Of a DNA stretch of 64,000 bases, positions 1-8,169 are shown in pieces. Source of the stretch: Phreatobacter sp. (GTDB lineage Bacteria > Pseudomonadota > Alphaproteobacteria > Rhizobiales > Phreatobacteraceae). Within the stretch, counting starts at the first letter, position 1. Every line of letters starts with the position of its first letter. The stretch is from contig NZ_JAPZTZ010000014.1 in assembly GCF_027532945.1 (NCBI RefSeq), positions 186,001-250,000 of the forward strand, read 5' to 3'. A model generated the notes under the pieces. It was not told where the DNA came from. It made no database searches and saw only the letters and a list, made by a program, of their open reading frames with translations. The position numbers and the translations under genes are program-made.

Positions 1-1
1 C

Positions 2-223
2 CCGCGCCCCACTGACGCGCCGACCGATCCCGTCCTCGAAGCCGAGGCGGCGCTCGAAGCTGCGTTTCAGGATCTCGTGGCGCGCGCCGTCGCGGCCGGG
101 TGGAAGCCCATGGTCGTCGCGCAGGCGCTCGTCGGCCTCTCCATCGCCCAGACCGCCGCGGTCATGGCGGAGGTGGAGGGGGAGCGGCATATCGGCCGAA
201 TGGGGGATGCCGACGTCAACTGA
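2..223 (+). CDS. Small helical protein, 5' end outside window
   Basis: The frame is open from the window edge to a TGA at 221-223, so the start is missing. The visible 73 residues are acidic and alanine-rich and look like two amphipathic helices (around LEAEAALEAAFQDLVARA and the MVVAQALVGLSIAQTAAVMAE stretch). It resembles the next gene in order and spacing of residues: an acidic first helix ending in a G-W pair, then a second helix with a conserved A-L core. No known family is recognised. The two genes therefore look like a tandem duplication. Function is unknown. Confidence 0.6.
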   Translation, partial: PRPTDAPTDPVLEAEAALEAAFQDLVARAVAAGWKPMVVAQALVGLSIAQTAAVMAEVEGERHIGRMGDADVN

Positions 224-266
224 CGTGGCATCCGGCAGTGATCCACACGCCCGTCACCTGCGTAAT

Positions 267-289
267 CAGGCGCTACCCAGTAGCGCCTG
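267..289 (+). promoter_or_regulatory. Hairpin just before the start codon at 292
   Basis: A perfect 9-bp inverted repeat (CAGGCGCTA at 267-275, TAGCGCCTG at 281-289) with a CCCAG loop ends two bases before ATG 292. No T-run follows, so it is not a classical terminator. It occupies the place where a ribosome binding site would be expected, so it may tune translation or mark the 3' end of the upstream transcript. An in-frame GTG at 238 could be the true start, which would put the hairpin inside the coding region. Confidence 0.45.
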
Positions 290-291
290 CC

Positions 292-492
292 ATGATCCAG
301 CCCCCGACGACCCAGCCTGAAGACCCCGATCACCTCGACGAGGCCGAGATGGTGCTCGAGCCCGCCCTCGAACAGCTCATCACCGACATGGTGGAGCGCG
401 GGTGGGACCGTCAGACCGCCATCGAGGCGGTGCTGCGCATCGCCCATGCGAATCTCACGCGCAACGCATCGTCCACCGGCTCGCAGCACTAA
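292..492 (+). CDS. Small helical protein, paralogue of the upstream gene
   Basis: Encodes 66 residues from ATG 292, ending at TAA 490-492. An acidic, proline-rich N-terminus (MIQPPTTQPEDPDHLDEAE) leads into two helices with the pattern LEQLITDMVERGW then TAIEAVLRIAHANL, matching the gene ending at 223. No export signal or known domain is visible. The start is uncertain because no Shine-Dalgarno sequence precedes ATG 292 and an in-frame GTG lies at 238. It ends seven bases before the stop of the convergent pxpA. Function unknown. Confidence 0.55.
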   Translation: MIQPPTTQPEDPDHLDEAEMVLEPALEQLITDMVERGWDRQTAIEAVLRIAHANLTRNASSTGSQH

Positions 493-498
493 GGCCGA

Positions 499-1266
499 TC
501 AGGGGCTCCGGAATGGCCGGATGGAGATGCCGGCCGCCTCTAGCGTCTGGCGCACCGTGCGGGCCATGGCGACCGCCGCGGGGTTGTCGCCATGGACGCA
601 GATCGTGTCGATCGTGACCTTCAGCCTCTTGCCGGTGACGGTGACGACCTCCTGGTCCTCCACCATGCGCAGCACACGCTCCGCAGCGAGTGCCGCATCG
701 TGGATCACCGCGCCCTCCTTCTTGCGGCTCGTCAGGTTGCCGGTGTCGTCATAGGTGCGGTCGGCGAAGACCTCACGGGCCATGGGAAGCCCAAGCGTCT
801 CGGCGGCGCGTTCGGTGACGAGGCCGGGCATGACCACATAGACGAGGCCCGGATCGACAGCCTTGATGGCGCGGCCGACGGCCATGGCCATGTCGAGGTC
901 GTCGTTGCACATGTTGCCCAGCGCCCCGTGGGTCTTCACATGGGTCACCGTGTGGCCGGCCATGACGGCCAACGCCTGCATGGCGCCGATCTGGTAGGCC
1001 ATCTGCTTTTCGAGATCGCTCATGCTGTCGCCGCGGATGACGCGGCGCCCGAAGCCCCAGAGGTCGCCGAAGCCCGGATGGGCACCGATGGCGACGCCCT
1101 TGGCCTTCGCGATCTCGGCGGTGCGGTGCATGATGATGGGATCGCCCGCATGCCAGCCGCAGGCAATATTGGCGGAGGAGACGATGGAGAGCATCGCCTC
1201 GTCATCTCCCATCTGCCAGGGTCCGAAGCCCTCACCCATGTCCGAATTGAGGTCGACGGCGGTCAT
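499..1266 (-). CDS. pxpA: 5-oxoprolinase subunit PxpA (LamB/YcsF family)
   Basis: Encodes 255 residues of the LamB/YcsF family. With PxpB and PxpC it forms the ATP-dependent prokaryotic 5-oxoprolinase that opens 5-oxoproline to glutamate in the cytoplasm. Family marks are clear: the opening [22 protein letters not shown] near residue 42, GAHPGFGD near residue 70, VKTHGAL near 115 and ICVHGDNP near the end. The start ATG 1266 is chosen because the conserved DLNSD follows three residues later. It is the last gene of the operon, 11 bases after pxpC. The open frame continues upstream on the same strand, but that extension has no family similarity. Confidence 0.95.
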   Translation of the reverse strand: MTAVDLNSDMGEGFGPWQMGDDEAMLSIVSSANIACGWHAGDPIIMHRTAEIAKAKGVAIGAHPGFGDLWGFGRRVIRGDSMSDLEKQMAYQIGAMQALAVMAGHTVTHVKTHGALGNMCNDDLDMAMAVGRAIKAVDPGLVYVVMPGLVTERAAETLGLPMAREVFADRTYDDTGNLTSRKKEGAVIHDAALAAERVLRMVEDQEVVTVTGKRLKVTIDTICVHGDNPAAVAMARTVRQTLEAAGISIRPFRSP

Positions 1267-1277
1267 GCGGGCCTCCT

Positions 1278-2318
1278 TCAGGCGACGCGATCGGCAAGAG
1301 GATCGACGAGCGGCGCGTGGGCGTCCACCCAGCCGTCGACGAGATTGACGGAGAGCAGGTGCTCGGTATCGAGGCCGAGCCCGACCGGCTTCAGGCCCGC
1401 CCGCACCGCTTCCAGCATCGCCGCCTGCTCGCGCGCGGCCGCGATGGCCTCGGCCAGCGTAACGGCGGTGAACCGCATGGCACTGCCCGGCCGCTGCTGG
1501 ACGAAGCGCGGCAGGTCCGCCGACACGATGGTGGCGATCTTCGGGTAGCCGCCGGTGGTCTGCCGGTCGGCGAGGAGGACGATTGGCTCGCCCGAGCCAG
1601 GCACCTGCACCGAGCCGGTGACGATGCCGTCCGAGACGATGTTGAAGCCCTTGGCATGCTCGATCACCGGTCCGGAGAGCCGGTAGCCCATGCGGTCGGC
1701 CTCGGCCGAGACGGTGTAGGTCTCGCTGAGAAAAGTGGCCTTGCCGGCCTCGCTGAAATAATCGTCCTGCGGCCCGAACACGACACGATAGGCACCGGCC
1801 GAGACCTTCGGCGGCACGGTGGCCGTGAGGTCCGGCCCCTGCGGCGCGCCGGCGACCGGCAGCGACTGGCCCGGGCGCACGGGCGCGCGCTCGACGCCGC
1901 CGAGCCCACCGCGCAGGTGGAAGGAGCGGCTGCCGAGCTCCTGCTTCACGGCGAAGCCGCCCGAGACTGCGAGCACCATGAAGGTGCCGGCCTTGGCCGC
2001 GCCGACACTGATCGTCTGGCCCGGCTCGGCCGTGGCGCTGGTGAGCGCCGCCACCGGCTCGCCATCGACCTTGAGGTCGGCGAGCGCTCCGGCGAGCGCC
2101 ACGCGCACCGGCCCGCCCTCGACGACGAAGGACCCGCCGAGCACGGTGAACTCCATCGCCGCCTCGCCCGGCGCATTGCCGACGAGCATGTTGGCGACGG
2201 CGAGCGCGATTCTGTCCATGGCGCCGGCGGGGCCGACGCCATAGCGCTGGTAGCCGAAACGCCCGGCGTCCTGGATGGTGGTCCCGGCGCCGCAATCCTT
2301 CACGAAAAGGCGCGTCAT
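1278..2318 (-). CDS. pxpC: 5-oxoprolinase subunit PxpC (biotin-dependent carboxyltransferase family)
   Basis: Encodes 346 residues of the KipA/PxpC family, the partner of PxpB and PxpA in 5-oxoproline cleavage. Typical sequence is seen at the start ([29 protein letters not shown]) and later ([21 protein letters not shown]). The start at 2318 is supported by family alignment and by the ATGA overlap with the pxpB stop, a sign of translational coupling. Nineteen further in-frame residues upstream do not look like the family and are excluded. Confidence 0.94.
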   Translation of the reverse strand: MTRLFVKDCGAGTTIQDAGRFGYQRYGVGPAGAMDRIALAVANMLVGNAPGEAAMEFTVLGGSFVVEGGPVRVALAGALADLKVDGEPVAALTSATAEPGQTISVGAAKAGTFMVLAVSGGFAVKQELGSRSFHLRGGLGGVERAPVRPGQSLPVAGAPQGPDLTATVPPKVSAGAYRVVFGPQDDYFSEAGKATFLSETYTVSAEADRMGYRLSGPVIEHAKGFNIVSDGIVTGSVQVPGSGEPIVLLADRQTTGGYPKIATIVSADLPRFVQQRPGSAMRFTAVTLAEAIAAAREQAAMLEAVRAGLKPVGLGLDTEHLLSVNLVDGWVDAHAPLVDPLADRVA

Positions 2319-3037
2319 GATGCGAGCACCGCCACCTGTTCGCCCGCCGCCGCAGCGCGGTCGAGCGCGTCCCACTCGCTCTCGGCGATGGGCTGGAACA
2401 CCACTTCGTCGCCGGCGCCGACCAGGAAGACCGGGTCGCGGTCGGGCATGAAGTTGCGCACCGGGGTGCGGCCGAGGAGATGCCAGCCGGAGGGCGCCTC
2501 GACGGAGGCGAAGAGCGCCTGGACGCCGCCGATGGAGACGGTCCCGGCGGGCGTCTTGAGACGCGGGCTGGTGCGCCGCGGCAGGGCAATGGAGGGGTCG
2601 GCACCCGAGAGGTAGCAGAAGCCGGGAAGGAACCCGAGCATCGCCACCCGGTAGGTCCGGCTCGCATGGCGGCGGATCACCTCCTCGGTGGTGATGCCGT
2701 GGGCCCGCGCCACGTCCTCGAGGTCGATGCCGAACGCGCCGCCATAGACCACCGGAATGGTCCAGCGCCGCGGCGGCGCACCCGACTGCTTCAGCCCGTC
2801 GAGGATGGCGTGAACACGCGCCTCGAAGGCGGGCATGTCGATCACCAGCGGGTCGACCTGCACCAGCACCGAGCGATAGGTCGGCAGCGTCTCGATCACG
2901 CCGGGAATCGCAGCAGCCTTCAGCGCCTCGTCGAAGGCGAGGCAGAGGGCATTGACCGCGTTATCGATCTCGGTGCCGAACTCGATCGTCACCGCCGTGT
3001 CGCCACACGGCAGGAAGCGGGGAACGGGCGATGCCAT
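2315..3037 (-). CDS. pxpB: 5-oxoprolinase subunit PxpB (KipI family)
   Basis: Encodes 240 residues of the KipI/PxpB carboxyltransferase family. It opens with [14 protein letters not shown] and carries the family stretches [27 protein letters not shown] and the threonine-proline rich [15 protein letters not shown]. It should form the catalytic unit with PxpC and PxpA. It lies four bases downstream of the TRAP large permease gene and overlaps pxpC by four bases. Transport and hydrolysis genes are therefore very probably one transcript. Confidence 0.94.
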   Translation of the reverse strand: MASPVPRFLPCGDTAVTIEFGTEIDNAVNALCLAFDEALKAAAIPGVIETLPTYRSVLVQVDPLVIDMPAFEARVHAILDGLKQSGAPPRRWTIPVVYGGAFGIDLEDVARAHGITTEEVIRRHASRTYRVAMLGFLPGFCYLSGADPSIALPRRTSPRLKTPAGTVSIGGVQALFASVEAPSGWHLLGRTPVRNFMPDRDPVFLVGAGDEVVFQPIAESEWDALDRAAAAGEQVAVLAS

Positions 3038-3041
3038 GGCG

Positions 3042-4370
3042 CTACCTTGGACCGCCCGCCTGTGTCGCCTCCACGAACATGCGCGGCAGCACCGTGACGA
3101 TGTCGGGGAAGATGGTGATGACGACGATGGCGATGACCAGCATCAGGAAGAAGGGCAACGCAGCATAGGCGACGTACCAGCTGTCGCGCCCGCTCATCGA
3201 TTGCAGCACGAAGAGCACGAAGCCCACCGGCGGCGTCACCTCGGCGATCTCGACGAGGAGCACGATGAAGATGCCGAACCAGACCGGGTCGATGCCGACT
3301 TTCTGGATCATTGGCAGGACGATGGTCGTCGTCAGCACGATCATCGACACGCCGTCGAGCGCCGTGCCGAGGATGATGTACATGATGGTCAGCACGCCGA
3401 TGAGCTGGAACTTCGACGGGTTGAGCCAGGCGACATATTCCGCCAGCGCCCGGGGAATGCCGGTGAAGCCCATGGCGAGGGTGAGATAGGCCGCGCCCGC
3501 CAGGATGAACATGATCATCGCCGACAGCCGCGTCGCGCCGAGGAGGCTCTCGCGGAAGTTCTCCCACGTCAGCGACCCGCCCCACCAGGCGAGGATCAGC
3601 GAGCCGACCGCGCCGAAGGCGGCGGCCTCCGTTGCCGTCGCATAGCCGGCGACGATCACCCAGATGACCAGCAGGATGAGCAGCATGCAGGGGATGAGCT
3701 CGCGCGAGGCGTAGAGCTTCTGGCGCAGCGTCGTCGAGCCGAGATCGTCGGGCGGCACCTGCGAGGGGTTCAGCAGCGCCCAGATGATGATGTAGCCGGA
3801 GAACAGCACCATCACGAGCAGGCCGGGCAGGAAGCCGGCGAGGAAGATCTGGATGATCGAGACCTCGGCTGCCACCGCATAGACCACCATGATGATGGAC
3901 GGCGGGATGAGAATGCCGAGCGTGCCCGATCCGGCCAGCGAGCCGAGCGACATGTGGTCGGGATAGCCGCGGCGCTTCAGCTCCGGCACGGTCATCTTGC
4001 CGATGGTGACGGCGGTCGCGGCGGACGAACCGGAGACCGAGCCGAAGATGCCGCAGGCCAGCACGTTGACGTGCAGCAGCCGGCCGGGGATGCGCCTCAG
4101 CCAGGGCGCGAGGCCGACGAACATCTGGTTGGCGAGATTGGTGCGGAACAGGATCTCGCCCATCCACACGAAGAGCGGCAGGGCCGCGAGCTCCCAGGAG
4201 GCCACCGACTGCCACACGGCGGTGGCAAGGTTCAGGCTGGGCGAGGAATTGGTGAAGAAGGCCATGCCGACCCAGCCGGTGATGGCAAGGCCGAAGCCGA
4301 TCCAGGCGCCGGCCGTGAGGACGGCGAACATGACGACGAGCAGGACGCCGCCGATCGCGAGGGTGGACAT
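3042..4370 (-). CDS. TRAP transporter large permease (DctM type)
   Basis: A 442-residue inner membrane protein with about twelve hydrophobic segments, the usual size for DctM. Typical loops are visible, such as FGSVSGSSAATAVTIGKMTVPELKRRGYP and the SGTLGILIPPSIIMVVYA stretch that follows. TRAP systems use an ion gradient to import organic acids delivered by a periplasmic binding protein. Next to pxpBCA, 5-oxoproline is the most likely substrate, which is inference from context. It starts three bases after the small permease gene. Confidence 0.95.
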   Translation of the reverse strand: MSTLAIGGVLLVVMFAVLTAGAWIGFGLAITGWVGMAFFTNSSPSLNLATAVWQSVASWELAALPLFVWMGEILFRTNLANQMFVGLAPWLRRIPGRLLHVNVLACGIFGSVSGSSAATAVTIGKMTVPELKRRGYPDHMSLGSLAGSGTLGILIPPSIIMVVYAVAAEVSIIQIFLAGFLPGLLVMVLFSGYIIIWALLNPSQVPPDDLGSTTLRQKLYASRELIPCMLLILLVIWVIVAGYATATEAAAFGAVGSLILAWWGGSLTWENFRESLLGATRLSAMIMFILAGAAYLTLAMGFTGIPRALAEYVAWLNPSKFQLIGVLTIMYIILGTALDGVSMIVLTTTIVLPMIQKVGIDPVWFGIFIVLLVEIAEVTPPVGFVLFVLQSMSGRDSWYVAYAALPFFLMLVIAIVVITIFPDIVTVLPRMFVEATQAGGPR

Positions 4371-4373
4371 GGC

Positions 4374-4907
4374 TCAGACCTCGCCGGAATAGTCGCCGGC
4401 CGCATGGCGGTCGCGAACCTGCTGGACATATGTGGGCACGAGGCCCGCGGCGACGCGCAGGAACTCGTCGACGAGAGCGATGGTCAGCACGCCCGAGCCG
4501 ATCGCGACCGGCGTTTGCGGGATCCACAGAGGCAGCGGCAGCAGGCCCTGGCCGCGGTCGTTGAAGACGTAGCTCTCGTAGACCATGTTGCCGAGCGCAT
4601 AGGTCATGTAGGCCGAGAAGGCCGCGCACATGGTGAGCGCCAGCAGCTCGATCCACCGCGCCGTGCGGTCATCGAAGCGGTCGATGAAGATGCCCATGCG
4701 GACGAGCTCGCCGCGCTTGAAGGTGGCGGCAAGCGGCAGCAGGGCCGCAGCGGCGCAGATCCAGGCGGTGATGTCGTCGGCGCCACGGATCATGCCGCCG
4801 CCGAGCCTCAGGGTCGCCTGCGCCATCATCAGGATGCAGATGGCCAGCACGCAGGCGGCACCCGCCCATGCGGCGCCGGTGTAGAGAAGGTCGAGTGATT
4901 TCCGCAT
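4374..4907 (-). CDS. TRAP transporter small permease (DctQ type)
   Basis: Encodes 177 residues with four hydrophobic segments, the typical DctQ layout. The small permease packs against the large permease in the inner membrane. Segments appear near residues 12-32, 48-65, 90-112 and 135-155. It sits between the binding-protein gene (120 bases upstream) and the large permease (three bases downstream). It is likely co-transcribed with both. Confidence 0.9.
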   Translation of the reverse strand: MRKSLDLLYTGAAWAGAACVLAICILMMAQATLRLGGGMIRGADDITAWICAAAALLPLAATFKRGELVRMGIFIDRFDDRTARWIELLALTMCAAFSAYMTYALGNMVYESYVFNDRGQGLLPLPLWIPQTPVAIGSGVLTIALVDEFLRVAAGLVPTYVQQVRDRHAAGDYSGEV

Positions 4908-5027
4908 GGGAGGTCCGGGGCCGCCGGCCGCGATGTGATCGCCCGGCGCGCATGACGAGAAAAGGGCTGCGGGGGAGGCGGCGGGCCCGGAGGTCCGGGC
5001 CGCCGCGGCGGCCCGGCCTCGTCAGGC

Positions 5028-6020
5028 TCAGGCGCCGATGCGCTTGCGGAAGTCCGCGATCACCGCGCGGCCGGTGTCACCGGCCTTGGCGATCCATTCC
5101 TCGGTCAGCTTGGCGCCGACCGCCTTGACGTCGGTGAGCAGCTGGGCCGACGGCTCGACGATGGTCATGCCATTCTTGCGCAGCTCCTCGATCGAGTTGG
5201 TCTCGACCTCGCCGGCGAGCTTCCAGCCGCGCTCCTCGGCCTTGGCCGACACCTCGGTCATGGCCTTGCGGACCGCTTCCGGCAGGCGCTGCCAGGCACG
5301 CTCGTTCACCAGCACCGCGTTCTTCGGCATGGAAGCGCGCAGGTTGACGAACTGGCTCGAGAACTCCCAGGCGCGCGACTGCACGCCGGTGGCGCCCGAG
5401 GTGATCATGCCGGTGACGATGTTGGTGGCGAAGGCCTGCGGGACTTCCGAGGCCTGGACGAGGGTCGGCACCGCGCCAAGCAGCTCGGCCATGCGCGAGG
5501 TGATCGGCGACACCGTGCGGAACTTCATGCCGCGCATGTCGGCGGCCGAGTTGATCGGGGTCTTCGAGTAGAAGGCCTGGCTCGGCCAGGCGACCGAGTA
5601 GAGCACGCGGATGCCGCGGCGCTGGCAGGCGGCCTCGAGAGCGGCCTTGGACGCGGCGTAGAGCGCCTGGCCCTGGTCGAAGCCCTGGGCGAGGAAGGGG
5701 ATCGAGTCGAGTTCGAAGATCGGGTCCTCGTTGCCGAACTGGCTGATGAGGATCTCACCGGCGGCGACCTGGCCCGAACCGACGGCGCGGAGGATCTCCG
5801 GCAGCCGGATCAGCGAATTGTTGGAATGGACCTGGATCTTGATGCCGTTATTGGTGGCCTTGGCGATCTCATCCACCCACCAGCGAACATTCTGGGTGTG
5901 GTAGGTGCCATCGGTATAGGGCACCGGCATGTCCCAGGCGGTCTGGGCGCGCAGCACGGTGGGGGCGGCGAGGACGGTCGTGCCGGCTAGGCCGGCGACG
6001 AACTGGCGGCGGTCGAACAT
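5028..6020 (-). CDS. TRAP transporter periplasmic substrate-binding protein (DctP family)
   Basis: Encodes 330 residues of the DctP family, the periplasmic receptor of the TRAP system. The N-terminus FDRRQFVAGLAGTT followed by an AAP...LRAQ cleavage region resembles a twin-arginine signal peptide. Start ATG 6020 is chosen over an open extension to 6176 because it begins the signal peptide and has AGGAG about nine bases upstream. The family ligand-binding region with MRGMKFRT near residues 160-170 is present. It is the first gene of the transporter/5-oxoprolinase operon and is divergent from a winged-helix regulator. Confidence 0.93.
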   Translation of the reverse strand: MFDRRQFVAGLAGTTVLAAPTVLRAQTAWDMPVPYTDGTYHTQNVRWWVDEIAKATNNGIKIQVHSNNSLIRLPEILRAVGSGQVAAGEILISQFGNEDPIFELDSIPFLAQGFDQGQALYAASKAALEAACQRRGIRVLYSVAWPSQAFYSKTPINSAADMRGMKFRTVSPITSRMAELLGAVPTLVQASEVPQAFATNIVTGMITSGATGVQSRAWEFSSQFVNLRASMPKNAVLVNERAWQRLPEAVRKAMTEVSAKAEERGWKLAGEVETNSIEELRKNGMTIVEPSAQLLTDVKAVGAKLTEEWIAKAGDTGRAVIADFRKRIGA

Positions 6021-6220
6021 GTGGCGGGACTCCTGTTCCGGTCTCTGGATGCGTCCGCCATTGTGGCGGTCGGGCTTTGCGCCCTTCTTCGGATTGGATC
6101 GCCACCGAGCGGTAATGACAAGGTCGAAATCCGCAACGCGGCACCATCGTGCACGCGAGACGTGTTCCGGCCGCACGATGGCGGATCGTGAGCCGACGAT
6201 CCGTCACACCTGAAGTCTTG

Positions 6221-6239
6221 TCAACATGACGTTGATGTT
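6221..6239. promoter_or_regulatory. Overlapping inverted repeats between TRAP operon and regulator
   Basis: The stretch holds two interleaved inverted repeats: TCAAC-N5-GTTGA (6221-6235) and AACAT-N7-ATGTT (6223-6239). It lies in the AT-richer part of the divergent region between the binding-protein gene (start 6020) and the MarR-like gene (start 6320). MarR-type proteins usually bind short palindromes in such regions, so this is a plausible operator for the neighbouring regulator. The assignment is inference. Confidence 0.45.
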
Positions 6240-6319
6240 TTCTCGCTAAATTATCCATTTGATCTCGGCGAATAGTACAGGCATTGTCTGTGGCCCATTC
6301 GCCCGGGAGGAGCCCCGCG

Positions 6320-6838
6320 ATGAAGCCCACCCTCCCGCTCGGTCCGATCGTCTCCTCGGCTCATCTCGCCGCTGGCGAGCTGCCGGCCCTGTCGGAATTC
6401 GAGTTCGGCATGATCATGGTGAGCCACGCCTTCCACCGCTGGACGGTGCGCTGCGCTGCCGCTGCCGGCGCGCCCGGCCTCTCGCCGCTGGAGAACATGA
6501 TCCTCCACACGGTCTATCACCGCGGCCGGCCGAAGCGCATGGCCGACATCGCCCTCGTGCTCAACGTCGAGGACACCCACCTCATCACCTATGCGGTGAA
6601 GAAGCTGGAGACCGCCGGACTGGTGAAGGGCGAGAAGATCGGCAAGGAGAAGGCCATCTCGGTGACCAAGAAGGGCGCCGAGGTGGTGACGCGCTATCAC
6701 GAGATCCGCGAGGCGCTGCTGATCCAGGGCGTCAAGGCCTTCGGCACCGAGCCGGCCATTCTCAGCCGCATCGCCACGGAGATGCGCGCCCTCTCCGGCC
6801 TTTATGACCAGGCCGCCCGCGCCGCCGCGAGCCTCTGA
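6320..6838 (+). CDS. MarR-like winged-helix transcriptional regulator
   Basis: Encodes 172 residues. A helical segment near residues 20-45 is followed by a winged helix: LSPLENMILHTVYHRGRPKRMADIALVLNVEDTHLITYAVKKLETAGLVKGEK, with wing residues KEKAISVTKKG. This is the MarR-type arrangement. Start ATG 6320 is preferred to 6284 because GGGAGGAG lies seven bases upstream. It is divergent from the TRAP/pxp operon, which is its most likely target. The effector is not known from sequence. Confidence 0.8.
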   Translation: MKPTLPLGPIVSSAHLAAGELPALSEFEFGMIMVSHAFHRWTVRCAAAAGAPGLSPLENMILHTVYHRGRPKRMADIALVLNVEDTHLITYAVKKLETAGLVKGEKIGKEKAISVTKKGAEVVTRYHEIREALLIQGVKAFGTEPAILSRIATEMRALSGLYDQAARAAASL

Positions 6839-6842
6839 GCCC

Positions 6843-7532
6843 TCAATCGCGCAGGTCGTAGGCGCAGCGGAACCCGACATAAACGGCGAAGAACGCCGCC
6901 GGCTTCCACTGTGCGCCACCGCTCTGCGTCTGCGCCGGCCCGTACCACCATGACCCACCGGCGGTGAGCGCATCCTCGCCGCGACGGTCGGCGATCCATT
7001 CCCAGACATTCGCGCCCATGTCGAAGAGGCCGTTGACGCCGCGCTTCGTCGTGCCGACCACGACATGGTGGCGGCGGTTATTGTTCATGCCGTCGGGCTG
7101 GTCGCCGACCGGATAGGCATAGATGCGCCCGCGCTCGAAACCATCGGTCGGCGTCGCGCGCATCTCGGTATAGGCGGCCTGCCGCCACTCGGCCATGCTG
7201 GGCAGCCGCCCGCCGACGGACCGGCAATAGGCGCCCGCCTCCTCCCAGGTGACATGGACCGCCGGCTCGCCATCGCCGCCCGGCGCCCCTTGCGGCCGCG
7301 CGTAGGTCCAGCCCGGACGGCGCGTCCAGCCGCCGGCGAATTCGAAGCCGCCGCCCTCGCGCTCGGCGACCGTGACGAGACCCGTCGTCCGCGCGAAGGC
7401 GCGGAACCGGCCGATCGTCACCTCGGTGCGGTCGAGGGCGAAGGTGCCGAGGCGGGCGCGGTCGGGCTCCGACGCTGCGGCTGGCGTAGCCAAGCAGAGG
7501 AGGACGGCGGGGATGGCAAGGCGGCGGGTCAT
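6843..7532 (-). CDS. Exported SUMF1/FGE-fold domain protein
   Basis: Encodes 229 residues: a signal peptide (residues 1-21, ending ATPAAAS) and one formylglycine-generating-enzyme-sulfatase domain. Family marks include LDRTEVTIGRF, PAVHVTWEEAGAYCRSVGGRLPS, MAEWRQAAY, GLFDMGANVWEW and the terminal GFRC. Genuine formylglycine-generating enzymes need a cysteine pair near the C-terminus, and here only the one cysteine in GFRCAYD is seen there. A binding or structural role is more likely than sulfatase activation. No sulfatase is seen nearby. It is convergent with the MarR-like gene, five bases apart. Confidence 0.85.
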   Translation of the reverse strand: MTRRLAIPAVLLCLATPAAASEPDRARLGTFALDRTEVTIGRFRAFARTTGLVTVAEREGGGFEFAGGWTRRPGWTYARPQGAPGGDGEPAVHVTWEEAGAYCRSVGGRLPSMAEWRQAAYTEMRATPTDGFERGRIYAYPVGDQPDGMNNNRRHHVVVGTTKRGVNGLFDMGANVWEWIADRRGEDALTAGGSWWYGPAQTQSGGAQWKPAAFFAVYVGFRCAYDLRD

Positions 7533-7604
7533 GCGAACTCTCCAGGCCGATCTCGTCGTGACCTACGCCGACGACCCCGCCGCGGTTTTCTCGCGCTTCT
7601 CGGC

Positions 7605-8021
7605 TCAGTGGTCGTGGGCGTGGCCGTGGTCGGGGAAGATCTGCAGGCGGCCGAAGCGAACCCCGCGTTGCGTCACGACGCTGTCGGCGAAGTCGCGGAC
7701 GTCCCCGACCGGCCCCTTCAGGACCGACACTTCCAGGCATTCGTGGTGGTCCATGTGGACGTGGAGGGTCGAGACGGACAGGTCGTGGTGATGGTGCTGC
7801 ATGCCGGTGATGCGGCGGGCGAGATCGCGGGTGTGGTGGTCATAGACATAGGTGAGCGTCGCCCAGCAGGGCGCCGCGCGATCTTCCGACGCCTCGTCCA
7901 CGGCGGCGGCGCGGACAAGGTCGCGGATCGCTTCGGACCGGCTGGCATAGCCACGTCGCGCCGCCAGTTTGTCGACCACATCGAGCAGGTCGTCGTCGAT
8001 GGTGATGGTGATGCGCTGCAT
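7605..8021 (-). CDS. nikR: Nickel-responsive regulator NikR
   Basis: Encodes 138 residues. An N-terminal ribbon-helix-helix ([17 protein letters not shown]...[11 protein letters not shown]) is followed by an ACT-like metal domain. The high-affinity nickel ligands of the family are present at matching positions: His76, His87, His89 and Cys95. The C-terminus is His-rich (HGHAHDH). NikR with bound nickel represses nickel uptake genes. A matching operator lies upstream between this gene and a divergent TonB-dependent receptor, which points to control of the receptor and perhaps autoregulation. Confidence 0.96.
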   Translation of the reverse strand: MQRITITIDDDLLDVVDKLAARRGYASRSEAIRDLVRAAAVDEASEDRAAPCWATLTYVYDHHTRDLARRITGMQHHHHDLSVSTLHVHMDHHECLEVSVLKGPVGDVRDFADSVVTQRGVRFGRLQIFPDHGHAHDH

Positions 8022-8087
8022 GGGACCCGTCCTTGGCCGAACCCCACCACACTAGCCGGCCCGGTCGCCGCCACCAGCCTCCAGCGA

Positions 8088-8115
8088 GTATGATTTTTCG
8101 GCGCAAAGCTCATAT
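8088..8115. promoter_or_regulatory. NikR operator (nickel box)
   Basis: GTATGA at 8088-8093 and TCATAT at 8110-8115 are separated by exactly 16 bases. The known NikR site is GTATGA-N16-TCATAC, so only the last base differs. It lies in the divergent region between nikR (start 8021) and the receptor gene (start 8170). This strongly suggests nickel-dependent repression of the receptor. Confidence 0.85.
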
Positions 8116-8169
8116 TTTGGACTTGTCCCTCATGGCCCTGCTGCGCGACGTTTCCGCAGGGGGAGTGGT

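Noticed and set aside
1267..2667. Possible in-frame fusion extending pxpA upstream
   Set aside because: The extension runs out of frame through pxpC and pxpB, which are clear genes in their own frames.
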